NCBI GenBank assembly: GCA_002500765.1
Contig: DLSX01000111.1
Location: 1-34,093, forward strand
Source of the DNA: Neorhizobium sp. UBA7851
Lineage (GTDB): Bacteria > Pseudomonadota > Alphaproteobacteria > Rhizobiales > Rhizobiaceae
Reading direction: 5' to 3'
DNA: 34,093 nt
This document shows, piece after piece, positions 1-7,955 of this stretch (the stretch's first letter is position 1; each line of letters begins with the position of its first letter). The position numbers and the translations under genes were made by a program. The notes below the pieces were generated by a model that made no database searches, was not told where the DNA came from, and saw only the letters and a program-made list of their open reading frames with translations.

Positions 1-1137
1 TGCAGCGGTCGTTGCCGGCAGGCGGTCCTGTTTCATCCGCTCGGCGACGGTTGCCGGCTGCGGTGAGGCCGAAAGCGAGGCGAGCTGGGTCGATGCCGGC
101 TTCGGCTGGCCTGCAGCCATCCGCTTCTGCATCATTTCCTGGAAATCGGACTGGCTCATCAGCTTGCCTGCTGCGAGCGAGGTGCCGGTCGGTGCGTAGG
201 CAAGTTCGCGGCCCTTGCGCTTCTCGGCGACGACGGCCTTGCGTTCGGCTTCGCTCGGTTCGTACCAGACCTTGCTGCCGAGCTTGCCGACGGCCTTTTC
301 GAAGGCGACGTCATAGGTCTTGTTATAAGACGAGAGTGCCGAGACCAATGCCGGCGGGGTCGACATTTCCGGGCAGGCCGCGGCCGCGCTGAGCGATCCC
401 TTGGCTTCCTGGTTGAAGACGTATTTCTTGCCGCAGACCGCCACTTCCGGCGGACGCTTGGTGACTTCGAAATTGTCGTAGCCGACCTTGATCATGTTCC
501 AGAAGTCTGAGTGCTCGCTGTCGCGGTGACGTGCCATGTTCTCCGCCGTCATGCGGAATGGCAGGGCCTGCAGCTGAACGGAGGTCTGGCCACCCTTGAA
601 GGCGTCGCGGGCGAAGGCGTAGATCTCGAGGATCTGCTCGTCGGTCATCGAGTAGCAGCCCGATGACGAGCAGGCGCCATGGATCATCAGGTTGGTGCCG
701 TTGCGGCCATTGGCCGCGTCATAGCGGTTCGGAAAGCCGGTATTGATCGCGAGGTAATATTGCGAATTGGGGTTCAGGTGCGCCGGTGTCAGGTTATAGA
801 AACCTTCCGGCGCCTGGCGATCGCCTTCCTTGATCTTGGGGCCGAGCTTTCCCGACCATGCGCAGATGTCGTAGCTCTTGATGACGTCGAAACGGTTGTC
901 CGCCTTCGCCTTCCAGATCTCCAGCTTGCCCTCTTCCTTGAGGATGCGGATCATGATCGGCGAATTGCGCGGCATGTTCTTCGCCTGCATGTCGGCGACG
1001 ATCTTTGCCGGCAAAGGTTGCTCGACCTTGTTCTTGACCGTGGACAGGTCAACGCTGGTGGCAGAATCAAGTGTGTCATTGCAGCCGCTAAGGGCTGTCG
1101 CGACCAGAAGAGCGAGGGCGATGTGCTTCAGACGCAT
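1..1137 (-). CDS. L,D-transpeptidase (YkuD-fold) lipoprotein, C-terminus cut by window edge
   Basis: The reading frame runs from an ATG at 1137 to the left edge without a stop, so at least 379 residues are present and the C-terminus is missing. It begins MRLKHIALALLVATALSGCN, a signal peptide with an LSGC lipobox, so I infer an outer-membrane or periplasmic lipoprotein. Around residues 153-161 lies H-G-A-C-S-S-S-G-C followed by Y-S-M, which fits the catalytic His/Cys signature of YkuD L,D-transpeptidases, closest to the YafK-like branch. Members of that fold make or cut 3-3 peptidoglycan cross-links or protein links to peptidoglycan; which of these this one does cannot be read from sequence. 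After about residue 290 the sequence is rich in Ala, Gln, Lys and Pro and looks like a low-complexity tail. A candidate promoter lies at 1191-1219. The start is supported by the lipobox spacing rather than by a strong ribosome site. Confidence 0.88.
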   Translation of the reverse strand, partial: MRLKHIALALLVATALSGCNDTLDSATSVDLSTVKNKVEQPLPAKIVADMQAKNMPRNSPIMIRILKEEGKLEIWKAKADNRFDVIKSYDICAWSGKLGPKIKEGDRQAPEGFYNLTPAHLNPNSQYYLAINTGFPNRYDAANGRNGTNLMIHGACSSSGCYSMTDEQILEIYAFARDAFKGGQTSVQLQALPFRMTAENMARHRDSEHSDFWNMIKVGYDNFEVTKRPPEVAVCGKKYVFNQEAKGSLSAAAACPEMSTPPALVSALSSYNKTYDVAFEKAVGKLGSKVWYEPSEAERKAVVAEKRKGRELAYAPTGTSLAAGKLMSQSDFQEMMQKRMAAGQPKPASTQLASLSASPQPATVAERMKQDRLPATTAA

Positions 1138-1190
1138 CGGAACGGACCACATATCGAGTTCGGCATCAAACCGGGGCAGAGGGCGCAATA

Positions 1191-1219
1191 ATAATACGGT
1201 AAGCTTTACATTTTCTTAA
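1191..1219 (-). promoter_or_regulatory. candidate sigma-70-type promoter of the L,D-transpeptidase gene
   Basis: Read on the minus strand, TTAAGA (1214-1219) and TATTAT (1191-1196) are separated by 17 bases, 4/6 and 5/6 matches to the -35 and -10 consensus. This would give a leader of about 47 bases. The region also holds TTAA-N7-TAAA (starting at 1219 going left), close to a CtrA box, overlapping the -35. No experimental support. Confidence 0.45.
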
Positions 1220-1283
1220 CCGCTCAAAATTGCCTGTCCAGCAAAACCCTCGGCGCCCACTGTTATGATCAATGTGGCCGAAA

Positions 1284-1312
1284 TTGGCAACCTTCGATGA
1301 AGGAGGTGCCAA
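1284..1312 (-). terminator. hairpin just after accA, probable terminator
   Basis: TTGGC(A)..CCTTC pairs with GAAGG..(T)GCCAA around a 3-base loop, directly next to the accA stop codon at 1313-1315. In the accA direction the stem is followed by only a short T run (TTT), so termination may be weak. Confidence 0.5.
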
Positions 1313-2266
1313 TCAGAGATTTCTGCCGATTTCCAGGAATTTCTGGCGGCGTGCGTTGCGTACTTCTTCGCCCGAAAGTTTCGAAAGATCTGCGAGGGCC
1401 GACGCGATGACCTTGCCGGCAGCATTCATGACCGTAGCAGGCTCGCGGTGCGCGCCGCCATTCGGCTCGGGAATGATCTCGTCGATAATGCCGAGGCCCT
1501 TCAGATCCTGCGCGGTGATCTTCATGTTGGTCGCCGCTTCGCGGGCGCGGGTCGAATCGCGCCACAGGATCGAGGCCGCACCTTCAGGCGAGATGACCGA
1601 ATAGATCGCATGTTCGAGCATGTAGACGCGGTTGCCGGTGGCGATCGCGATCGCGCCGCCCGAGCCGCCTTCGCCGATGACGATCGAGATCATCGGCACC
1701 TTGAGACCGAGGCACATTTCCGTCGAGCGGGCGATGGCTTCCGCCTGGCCGCGCTCTTCCGCGCCAACACCCGGATAGGCTCCTGCCGTATCGATCAGGC
1801 TGATGACAGGAAGGCCGAAACGGTCCGCCATTTCCATGATGCGGATGGCCTTGCGGTATCCTTCAGGGCGGGGGCTGCCGAAATTGTGCTTCAGGCGGGT
1901 CTTGGTGTCGCTGCCCTTTTCCTGGCCGATCAGGGCGACCGGAATGCCGTTGAAGCGGGCAAGGCCTGCCTGGATCGCTGCATCCTCGCCGAAATTGCGG
2001 TCACCGGCGAGCGGCGTGAACTCGGTGAAGAGATGGGCTGCGTAATCGACGAAATGCGGACGCTGCGGATGGCGCGCGACCTGCGTCTTTTCCCAGGCGC
2101 CGAGCTTGGAATAGATTTCGCGGGTGGCTTCCTTGACGCGCACTTCGAGCCGATTGATCTCGTCGGACGTGTCGATGCTCTCGTCTTCGGTCGCGAGCTT
2201 CTTCAACTCGTGAATCTTGCCCTCGAGGTCCGAGATTGGCTTTTCGAAATCGAGATAAGTCTGCAT
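1313..2266 (-). CDS. accA: acetyl-CoA carboxylase carboxyltransferase subunit alpha
   Basis: AccA is the alpha half of the carboxyltransferase that moves the carboxyl group from biotin to acetyl-CoA, giving malonyl-CoA for fatty acid synthesis; it works in the cytoplasm with AccD, which is not in the window. The frame shows the crotonase-like core LIDTAGAYPGVGAEERGQAE and the glycine-rich GEGGSGGAIAI segment. I chose the ATG at 2266 (MQTYLDFEKPISDLEGK), giving 317 aa, the usual length in rhizobia as I recall it; the frame stays open to an ATG at 2320, which would add 18 residues that do not look like the family. The xerD gene lies upstream on the same strand with a 63-base gap, so joint transcription is possible. 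A hairpin at 1284-1312 follows the stop. Confidence 0.95.
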   Translation of the reverse strand: MQTYLDFEKPISDLEGKIHELKKLATEDESIDTSDEINRLEVRVKEATREIYSKLGAWEKTQVARHPQRPHFVDYAAHLFTEFTPLAGDRNFGEDAAIQAGLARFNGIPVALIGQEKGSDTKTRLKHNFGSPRPEGYRKAIRIMEMADRFGLPVISLIDTAGAYPGVGAEERGQAEAIARSTEMCLGLKVPMISIVIGEGGSGGAIAIATGNRVYMLEHAIYSVISPEGAASILWRDSTRAREAATNMKITAQDLKGLGIIDEIIPEPNGGAHREPATVMNAAGKVIASALADLSKLSGEEVRNARRQKFLEIGRNL

Positions 2267-2287
2267 CAGATCCGGTTTCCCGTTGTT

Positions 2288-2311
2288 TTCCCATGGGAAC
2301 GTAGAGCTCCC
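2288..2311. repeat. overlapping palindromes between xerD and accA
   Basis: A perfect 12-base palindrome TTCCCATGGGAA (2288-2299) overlaps a second possible stem, GGGAA..TCCCA (2295-2312), so the two folds exclude each other. The pair sits in the 63-base gap between xerD and accA. It could be an operator, a leader fold for accA or chance; no T run follows either stem. Confidence 0.35.
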
Positions 2312-2329
2312 ATTTTTCATTTGGGGCTT

Positions 2330-3274
2330 CTATTCCCGGTTTTTGGCTTCTTTTGCAAGGGGGTGATGTGTTTCCACCAGTTGACGAAGCCTTTCTTCCA
2401 GAACATGCGTATATATCTGAGTGGTCGAAATGTCTGAATGTCCAAGCAGTTCCTGTACGACGCGCAGGTCTGCGCCATTGGCCAAAAGATGGCTTGCAAA
2501 GGCATGGCGCATGACGTGCGGCGAGATTGAGGCGGTCTTGAGGCCGGCTCTTGCGGCCACGCCCTTGAGGTCGCGGGCAAAGACCTGGCGCGGCAGGTAG
2601 CCCGCGCTGCCATAGGACGGAAACAGCCAGGGGCTTTCTTCTCCTTCGGTTTCCGCAGCACGTCTGGCCTCGCCATAGGCCTTCATTGCGGCGATCGCCG
2701 AGCGTGACAGCGGGACGAGGCGCTCCTTGTTGCCCTTGCCGCGGATCATCAGAAAACGGCCATCCTGTTCCAGCACTTTCAAGGGTAGCGAGACGAGTTC
2801 GCTGACGCGCATGCCCGTGGCGTAGAGAAGTTCGAGGAGTGCCAGCATGCGCAGGCGCGACAGGTGTCCGTTGCCCGGTTCCGCCGCCTCCAGCGTGGCG
2901 CGTTCCAGAAGGCGCGTCACATCCTCTTCACTCATGTTCTTCGGCAGGGCGCGCGCCTTTTTAGGCGCATCGAGAATGGTGGAAGGATCGTCACCGCGCA
3001 GTCCCTCGGCATAGAGAAATTTGTAGAACTGCCGCATGGCGGAAAGCCGGCGTGCCTGGGAGGAGGCGGCAAAGCCGCGTTTGCTCAGGTTCCCCAGATA
3101 GGCGGAAAGATGCGTGTTCTGCGCTGCGAGTGGCGAGGTCTTTTGCGCAATCAGAAAATCGTAGAGATCATCCAGATCGCGCCGGTAGGATTGAAGCGTA
3201 TTTTCGGCGGCGCCCCTTTCGGCGCTCAGCATTTCGAGAAAGGCTTCGATATGAGCGGCGGAAAGATCCTTCAT
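2330..3274 (-). CDS. xerD: site-specific tyrosine recombinase XerD
   Basis: XerD with XerC resolves chromosome dimers at dif before division. The 314-residue product has an N-terminal SAM-like core-binding domain (about 1-95) and a catalytic domain with the full set of expected residues: Arg156 in ATGMRVSEL, Lys180 in RGKGNKER, His253 and Arg256 in HVMRHAFASH, His279 in LGHSDISTT, and the nucleophile Tyr288 in QIYTHV. Length and motifs are those of a cellular Xer protein rather than a phage integrase, and no att-like repeats or phage genes are nearby. A 51-aa membrane protein gene ends 13 bases upstream, so the two are probably one transcript. I use XerD rather than XerC from overall resemblance to rhizobial XerD beside aroK; that assignment is inference. 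Confidence 0.92.
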   Translation of the reverse strand: MKDLSAAHIEAFLEMLSAERGAAENTLQSYRRDLDDLYDFLIAQKTSPLAAQNTHLSAYLGNLSKRGFAASSQARRLSAMRQFYKFLYAEGLRGDDPSTILDAPKKARALPKNMSEEDVTRLLERATLEAAEPGNGHLSRLRMLALLELLYATGMRVSELVSLPLKVLEQDGRFLMIRGKGNKERLVPLSRSAIAAMKAYGEARRAAETEGEESPWLFPSYGSAGYLPRQVFARDLKGVAARAGLKTASISPHVMRHAFASHLLANGADLRVVQELLGHSDISTTQIYTHVLEERLRQLVETHHPLAKEAKNRE

Positions 3275-3287
3275 GGCAGATCGCCGT

Positions 3288-3443
3288 TTATTGATGCGCC
3301 GGCGGGTTCAGCCGTTCCGAGGGAACACGGATGGTGATCTCGCGCTCCTTCGGCTCGACCAGCACCACGAGCGCGACCATGCTGCCATAGATCACGCCGG
3401 CAATGGCTGCCAGGATGAACAGGAAGCGGAAGAGTGTGGGCAT
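3288..3443 (-). CDS. 51-aa single-pass membrane protein of unknown function
   Basis: The frame from ATG at 3443 to TAA at 3288-3290 encodes 51 residues beginning MPTLFRFLFILAAIAGVIYG. Residues 4-29 form one strongly hydrophobic stretch, followed by a short polar tail (EPKEREITIRVPSERLNP). GGAG lies seven bases before the ATG. The gene ends 13 bases before xerD and is divergent from aroK. I recall similar small proteins at this position in other Rhizobiaceae, which supports a real gene, but no function is known to me. The KERE/RVP tail resembles the end of short helper proteins, without enough signal to name a family. Confidence 0.72.
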   Translation of the reverse strand: MPTLFRFLFILAAIAGVIYGSMVALVVLVEPKEREITIRVPSERLNPPAHQ

Positions 3444-3470
3444 GGAAAGGCTCCGTATCGTTACGGCGCA

Positions 3471-3500
3471 CTATAGCCTTAATGGTTTACAGATCGACAA
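3471..3500 (-). promoter_or_regulatory. candidate promoter of the 51-aa protein/xerD unit
   Basis: On the minus strand TTGTCG (3495-3500) and CTATAG (3471-3476) lie 18 bases apart, resembling the alphaproteobacterial CTTGAC/CTATAT pattern. It lies in the 157-base divergent gap shared with aroK. On the plus strand of the same gap TTGACG at 3550-3555 could be the aroK -35, but I see no good -10 after it. Confidence 0.35.
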
Positions 3501-3600
3501 GATGTGCATCTTCCACGTGATCTGAGGGGGATCTCGTCGCGTACGTGGCTTGACGCTGAATGAACATTTGTTGATACCGTTTTTGCGAACGGACGGCATC

Positions 3601-4191
3601 ATGAGTGAAGAAATAACAGTCGAGCGACAGACATTACGGGACGAGGCGCGCGCAGCGCTTGGTGACCGAAACCTGATTTTTGTCGGCCTGATGGGCGCGG
3701 GCAAATCGGTTATCGGCCGGCTGGTGGCTCAGGCGCTTGGAATTCCCTTTGTCGATACCGATGCGGAAATCGAATCCGTTTCCAGAATGACGATCGCCGA
3801 ATTGTTCTCACAATATGGTGAGACCGAGTTCCGGGCACTGGAGACGCGAGTGGTTGAACGCTTGCTGAAGCAGGGGCCACGCGTGGTGTCGACCGGCGGC
3901 GGCGCTTTCATCAACGAGGCGACGCGGGCGCAGATCAAGCAGGGCGGCCTGTCGATCTGGCTGAATGCCGATCTCGATACTTTGTGGGACCGGGTCAACC
4001 GACGCGACCATCGTCCGTTGCTTAAGACCGAAAATCCAAGACAGACGCTGGAAAACCTGATGATCCAGCGCTACCCGATCTATGCCGAGGCCGATCTCAC
4101 GGTCATGTCGGTGAATATCCGCAAGGACCTGATGGCCAACGAGGTTCTGCAGGCCATCGCTGCGCTTGCTCAACAAGGTGATACAGAATGA
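3601..4191 (+). CDS. aroK: shikimate kinase
   Basis: AroK phosphorylates shikimate at the 3-hydroxyl using ATP, a middle step toward chorismate. The product (196 aa from ATG at 3601) carries the Walker A loop GLMGAGKS near residues 27-34, the shikimate-binding DTD (VDTDAEIE), and the GGG segment in STGGGAF; RRDHRPLL fits the lid region. An earlier in-frame ATG at 3550 would add 17 residues not seen in the family. The stop TGA overlaps the aroB start as ATGA (4188-4191), so translation of the two is likely coupled. The N-terminal extension of about 20 residues before the kinase core is common in rhizobial AroK. Confidence 0.95.
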   Translation: MSEEITVERQTLRDEARAALGDRNLIFVGLMGAGKSVIGRLVAQALGIPFVDTDAEIESVSRMTIAELFSQYGETEFRALETRVVERLLKQGPRVVSTGGGAFINEATRAQIKQGGLSIWLNADLDTLWDRVNRRDHRPLLKTENPRQTLENLMIQRYPIYAEADLTVMSVNIRKDLMANEVLQAIAALAQQGDTE

Positions 4192-5318
4192 CAGTGCAGT
4201 CCCGATCCCCCGAACGCCTCGTGCATGTGCCACTCGGAGACCGGGCTTACGACATCCTGATCGGCCCCGGGTTGCTTGCGCGGGCCGGTGGAGAGATCAC
4301 CTCAAGGCTCAAGGGCCGCAAGGCTGCGATCATCACCGACGAACATGTCGCGCCGCTCTATCTCGAAGCGCTGATGGACGGGCTGCAGACCGACGGTATC
4401 GAAGCCGTATCGCTGACGCTCCCCGCCGGTGAGAAGACAAAAAGCTTCGATCATCTTGCAACCGTCTGCGACATGGTGCTTGCAGCCCGTATCGAGCGCA
4501 ATGACGCGGTGATCGCGCTTGGCGGCGGCGTGATCGGCGATCTTGCCGGTTTTGCTGCCGGTATCGTGCGCCGCGGCGTGCGCTTCGTGCAGATCCCGAC
4601 CTCGCTTCTGTCGCAGGTCGACAGCTCCGTCGGCGGCAAGACCGGCGTCAACTCGCGCCACGGCAAGAACCTGCTCGGCGTGTTCCATCAGCCGGATCTC
4701 GTTCTGGCCGATACGTCCATTCTCGATACGCTTTCGCCCCGGGAATTCCGCGCTGGTTATGCGGAAGTGGCGAAATACGGCCTGATCGATAACCCCGCCT
4801 TTTTCGAATGGCTGGAAAAGAACTGGCAAAAGGTCTTCGAAGGCGGGCCGGAGCGGATCGAGGCGATTGCCGTCAGCTGCCAGTCCAAGGCCGATGTCGT
4901 GGTCGAGGACGAGCGGGAGATGGGCCGCCGCGCGCTGCTCAATCTCGGCCATACATTCGGCCATGCGCTCGAAGCCGCAACTCAATACGACAGCGCGAGG
5001 CTCGTTCACGGCGAAGGTGTCGCGATCGGCATGGTGCTGGCGCATGAATTCTCCGCTCGTCTCAATCTTGCCAGCCCGGATGATGCCAAGCGCGTTGAAA
5101 GCCACCTGAAGGCGGTCGGGTTGCCGACGAAGATGAGCGATATCCCGGGTGATTTGCCCGGCGCGGACGTGCTTCTCGACGCGATCATGCAGGACAAGAA
5201 GGTGAAGGGCGGCAAGCTGACCTTCATCCTCACCCGCGGTATCGGGCAGTCTTTCGTCGCCGATGACGTTCCGTCTTCGGAAGTCTTGAGTTTCCTGAAG
5301 GAAAAGCTCGCAAAATGA
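4188..5318 (+). CDS. aroB: 3-dehydroquinate synthase
   Basis: AroB turns DAHP into 3-dehydroquinate, the second step of the shikimate pathway, using NAD and a divalent metal. The 376-residue product has the NAD-binding GGGVIGDLAGFAA (about 112-124), SVGGKTGVN (147-155), and the metal-site region EFRAGYAEVAKYG, NLGHTFGHA and VHGEGVAIGM with the expected Glu and His ligands. It starts in the aroK stop (ATGA overlap), and its own TGA (5316-5318) overlaps the ATG of the next gene, so three genes are chained by the same overlap. The C-terminus ends EVLSFLKEKLAK and looks complete. Confidence 0.96.
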   Translation: MTVQSRSPERLVHVPLGDRAYDILIGPGLLARAGGEITSRLKGRKAAIITDEHVAPLYLEALMDGLQTDGIEAVSLTLPAGEKTKSFDHLATVCDMVLAARIERNDAVIALGGGVIGDLAGFAAGIVRRGVRFVQIPTSLLSQVDSSVGGKTGVNSRHGKNLLGVFHQPDLVLADTSILDTLSPREFRAGYAEVAKYGLIDNPAFFEWLEKNWQKVFEGGPERIEAIAVSCQSKADVVVEDEREMGRRALLNLGHTFGHALEAATQYDSARLVHGEGVAIGMVLAHEFSARLNLASPDDAKRVESHLKAVGLPTKMSDIPGDLPGADVLLDAIMQDKKVKGGKLTFILTRGIGQSFVADDVPSSEVLSFLKEKLAK

Positions 5319-6202
5319 CAGCTTCCGGCGGCCTCCTCTCGCGCAGCATCAACGCGGTCATCCGCGGGCTGATGCGTGCGACCGGGACGTCGCTGAACGG
5401 CAGGACGCTTACGCTTTGCGGCCATGACGAGTTGAATGCTGCACTCGACGCGATGCACCGGGAGGGCAATTTCGGTGCTGAGGATCGCGACCGGCTGAGC
5501 GAGTTGTTCGATCTCACCGAGCTGGAGGTTTCCGACGTCATGCGCCATCGCATGGCGATGGTGGCGGTCAATGCGGATGATCCGGCTGACGTGATCGTGC
5601 GCACCGTGCTCGAAAGCCCCTATACGCGCATGCCGGTATGGCGCAATTCGACGGAAAACATCATCGGCGTGGTGCATGCCAAGGATCTGCTGCGGGCGCT
5701 GCTGGAGCCGGATACGACGCCCGCCGATGTCGATATCCTGAAGATCATGCAGAAGCCGTGGTTCGTGCCCGACAGCACCAGCCTCAAGGACCAGCTCGCG
5801 GCCTTCCTGAAACGCAAGGTGCATTTCGCCGTCGTGGTCGACGAATATGGCGAAGTGCAGGGCATCGTCACGCTGGAAGACATCATGGAAGAGATCGTCG
5901 GCGACATTGCCGATGAACACGATGTCGAGATCCAGGGCGTGCGCAAGGAAGCCAACGGCTCGATCGTGGTGGATGGCTCGGTGCCTATCCGCGATCTCAA
6001 TCGCGCACTGGGCTGGGACCTGCCGGATGGCGATGCGACGACGATCGCCGGTCTGGTGATCAACTCATCCATGCTCATTCCCGAAGAACGTCAGGCATTT
6101 ACCTTCTACGGCAAGCGCTTCATCGTGATGAAGCGGGAGAAGAACCGGATCACCCGGCTGAGGATAAGGCCGGCGGAAGATACAGTACCTGCTGTGGAGT
6201 GA
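5315..6202 (+). CDS. CBS-pair/CorC_HlyC protein lacking the DUF21 membrane domain
   Basis: The 295-residue product has a tandem CBS pair (about 73-130 and 143-198; key strings VSDVMRHRMAMVAVNADD and HFAVVVDEYGEVQGIVTLED) and a C-terminal CorC_HlyC domain (about 215-287). In rhizobial homologs I recall, these domains follow an N-terminal DUF21/CNNM membrane domain in a protein of about 430 residues, a family linked to Mg2+/Co2+ efflux. Here the protein starts at what looks like the linker after that domain (residues 7-21, LLSRSINAVIRGLMR), and no hydrophobic segments precede it; the ATG overlaps the aroB stop. So the product would be soluble, like E. coli CorC in layout. It could be a true deletion in this lineage or a normal short form. 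Confidence 0.85.
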   Translation: MTASGGLLSRSINAVIRGLMRATGTSLNGRTLTLCGHDELNAALDAMHREGNFGAEDRDRLSELFDLTELEVSDVMRHRMAMVAVNADDPADVIVRTVLESPYTRMPVWRNSTENIIGVVHAKDLLRALLEPDTTPADVDILKIMQKPWFVPDSTSLKDQLAAFLKRKVHFAVVVDEYGEVQGIVTLEDIMEEIVGDIADEHDVEIQGVRKEANGSIVVDGSVPIRDLNRALGWDLPDGDATTIAGLVINSSMLIPEERQAFTFYGKRFIVMKREKNRITRLRIRPAEDTVPAVE

Positions 6203-6268
6203 GAGTGGTTCGAGCGATGGGCGTAATACCCAGAAATTGTCACAAGAGCTTAGTTCAATCTTTAGTTT

Positions 6269-6274
6269 TATAAT
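6269..6274 (+). promoter_or_regulatory. possible -10 element of the diguanylate cyclase gene
   Basis: A perfect TATAAT lies 36 bases before the ATG at 6311 in an AT-rich gap of 108 bases (6203-6310). I do not see a convincing -35 at 16-18 bases; TTGTCA at 6238-6243 is too far upstream. AAGG at 6300-6303 is the likely ribosome site. Confidence 0.35.
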
Positions 6275-6310
6275 CTAACGCCCGCACTACCGTATGTTTA
6301 AGGTATTGCC

Positions 6311-7492
6311 ATGAGTATCGTAACATTGGAGCAGGTGGAGGCCCAGATAGCGCATCGTTTCGCGCTTCTGCGTTTCAAGCCCGAAATCGAATTGCTGTTC
6401 AGGCAGGATTACGTCGCGGAGCGTAGCCGCCTCATCGGCGTCTGGGCCGCGATCGGTCTTCTGATCTATAATCTGGTCTATTTCGGCGATCAGGCCATGA
6501 TACCTGACGTGTTGACCGAAGTGACGGCGCTCAGGTTTCTGGTGTTCACGCCTGCCGTCATAATATCCGCCTTGGCGGTGCGCCGCTGGCCGAGTTCACG
6601 TCTTTATGATGCCTTGAGCGTCCTTGTTGCGTTGCTAAGCGTCAGCCTGCCAATGGCAGCCGCCGTCGGCAGCCAGAGTTCCTATCTTCTGATCTACCAG
6701 AACTACAACGCCGCGGCCTTCCTGTTTTTCGTCATCGCCCTGCGGCCGCTGTTTCGCGCCATGCTGATCGGACTGTCACTGATGTGTCTTTCGCATCTTT
6801 ACGCGGCCCATCTGACCGGCGCGTTCGATGCCGTTACCTTTGGCGGTATCGTCACGTTCTATCTGATGCTGTCGGTATTCCTTGCCGCCTCCGCCTATTT
6901 CCTGGAGCGCACCGATCGACGGAATTTCCTGAACCAGCTGCGCGCCGGCCTCCTTTATCGACGGCTGGAGGTCAATGCGGAACGGGACGAGTTGACCGGG
7001 CTTTTGAACCGCCGCTCGCTGGCGCGTATCGGTCGCGAAATCTGGAAGGTGGAGGGAGGGGCGGAGCAGCCGGTGGTTTCCGCCATCCTGCTCGACATCG
7101 ATCATTTCAAATGGTTCAACGACCTATACGGCCATATAGACGGCGATGCATGCATCCGCACGGTTTCCCAGCATATTTGCGCGACGGTGGGCAGGCCGAA
7201 TTCCGTCTTTCGTTTTGGTGGGGAAGAGATACTGGTCCTATTGCCGGGGCAGGGGTCGCTGCAGGCCTTGGCCATGGCTGAAAAGATCCGCAGGGCGACC
7301 GAGGAACTGGCCATTCCGCATGGCAAGTCTGATCATGGTGTCGTGACCGCAAGCCTCGGTGTCGCTTCCGTCACGCCCGCGCTGATGGCAATCGAAAAAC
7401 TTCTCCAGCGGGCTGACGAAGCGCTTTACGAGGCCAAGCACCGTGGACGCAACACAGTCGTCATGGCCGAAGAGCCGCAGATCGCGGCTTAG
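6311..7492 (+). CDS. membrane diguanylate cyclase (GGDEF domain)
   Basis: Diguanylate cyclases make cyclic di-GMP from two GTP. The 393-residue product has an N-terminal half with about six hydrophobic segments (roughly residues 40-210, for example LIGVWAAIGLLIYNLVYF and FLFFVIALRPLF) with no recognised sensor domain, then a GGDEF domain starting near DELTGLLNRRSL. The active-site motif is GGEEI at residues 303-307: the fifth position is Ile rather than Phe, while the catalytic Glu and metal Asp (LLDIDHFK) are present, so activity is plausible. The slot for the inhibitory RxxD site reads GRPN, so product inhibition through it is unlikely. The TAG stop overlaps the TAA of the convergent MazG-like gene. 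AAGG precedes the ATG. Confidence 0.92.
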   Translation: MSIVTLEQVEAQIAHRFALLRFKPEIELLFRQDYVAERSRLIGVWAAIGLLIYNLVYFGDQAMIPDVLTEVTALRFLVFTPAVIISALAVRRWPSSRLYDALSVLVALLSVSLPMAAAVGSQSSYLLIYQNYNAAAFLFFVIALRPLFRAMLIGLSLMCLSHLYAAHLTGAFDAVTFGGIVTFYLMLSVFLAASAYFLERTDRRNFLNQLRAGLLYRRLEVNAERDELTGLLNRRSLARIGREIWKVEGGAEQPVVSAILLDIDHFKWFNDLYGHIDGDACIRTVSQHICATVGRPNSVFRFGGEEILVLLPGQGSLQALAMAEKIRRATEELAIPHGKSDHGVVTASLGVASVTPALMAIEKLLQRADEALYEAKHRGRNTVVMAEEPQIAA

Positions 7493-7839
7493 TCGGATAC
7501 AGTGCGATCTATGAGCAGTTCTCCATAGCGATCGAGGTGCCGCAGCCATTTTCGTTCGATGGCTGCTTCTATGTCGATATCGTTGGCGCGCAAATAAAGG
7601 ACGAACTGGCCGAAGAGGTCTGCCGCTTCGTTTTCCAGTGCCTCGCGGGTTCCGCCTGATCCGTCGGTATCCGGTTTGGATCGGCCGTTCAGCAGGAGAT
7701 GTTCGGCGGTCAGTTCGCCGAGTTCCTCCGTAAGCTTGAGCAGATACCAATCGGGATTGCGTGGAATGTTGTGCACCTGGGCGTAGAGTTCTCCGACACG
7801 ACCGATGCGTTCGCTCAATTCGGAAAATGTAGCGCTCAT
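7489..7839 (-). CDS. MazG-like nucleotide pyrophosphohydrolase family protein
   Basis: The product (116 aa) has the all-alpha NTP pyrophosphatase pattern: TEELGELTAEH supplies an ExxE-type metal site and ENEAADLFGQ supplies the second E..D pair. The family splits (d)NTPs to monophosphates and pyrophosphate, often as housekeeping; the substrate here is unknown. I chose the ATG at 7839 because GGGGAG lies eight bases before it; an upstream in-frame ATG at 7881 lacks a ribosome site. Its stop overlaps that of the convergent diguanylate cyclase gene. bolA lies upstream on the same strand, with 116 bases between. Confidence 0.75.
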   Translation of the reverse strand: MSATFSELSERIGRVGELYAQVHNIPRNPDWYLLKLTEELGELTAEHLLLNGRSKPDTDGSGGTREALENEAADLFGQFVLYLRANDIDIEAAIERKWLRHLDRYGELLIDRTVSD

Positions 7840-7955
7840 TTCTGCCGCTCCCCAGCCATAGCCGATCGTATCTTTGGCCATGATCTAAGCAGCAACTTGT
7901 GACAGGGATGCAGCGTATCTTGGCGTTTCGCCTCTCAATCCCTATCTATCTCCCA

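Noticed and set aside
12..392. Plus-strand Arg/Pro-rich frame at the left edge
   Set aside because: Antisense to the L,D-transpeptidase gene and of shadow-like composition.
1448..2437. Long plus-strand open frame (329 codons) opposite accA
   Set aside because: It mirrors accA codon by codon in a GC-rich genome, has no recognisable domain, and runs into xerD. An antisense shadow.
2330..3274. Possible integrase of a mobile element
   Set aside because: The tyrosine recombinase fits housekeeping XerD in length, motifs and neighbours; no att repeats, tRNA or phage genes.
4302..5105. Minus-strand frame of 267 codons inside aroB
   Set aside because: Antisense to aroB, which has all expected motifs; no start context or family.
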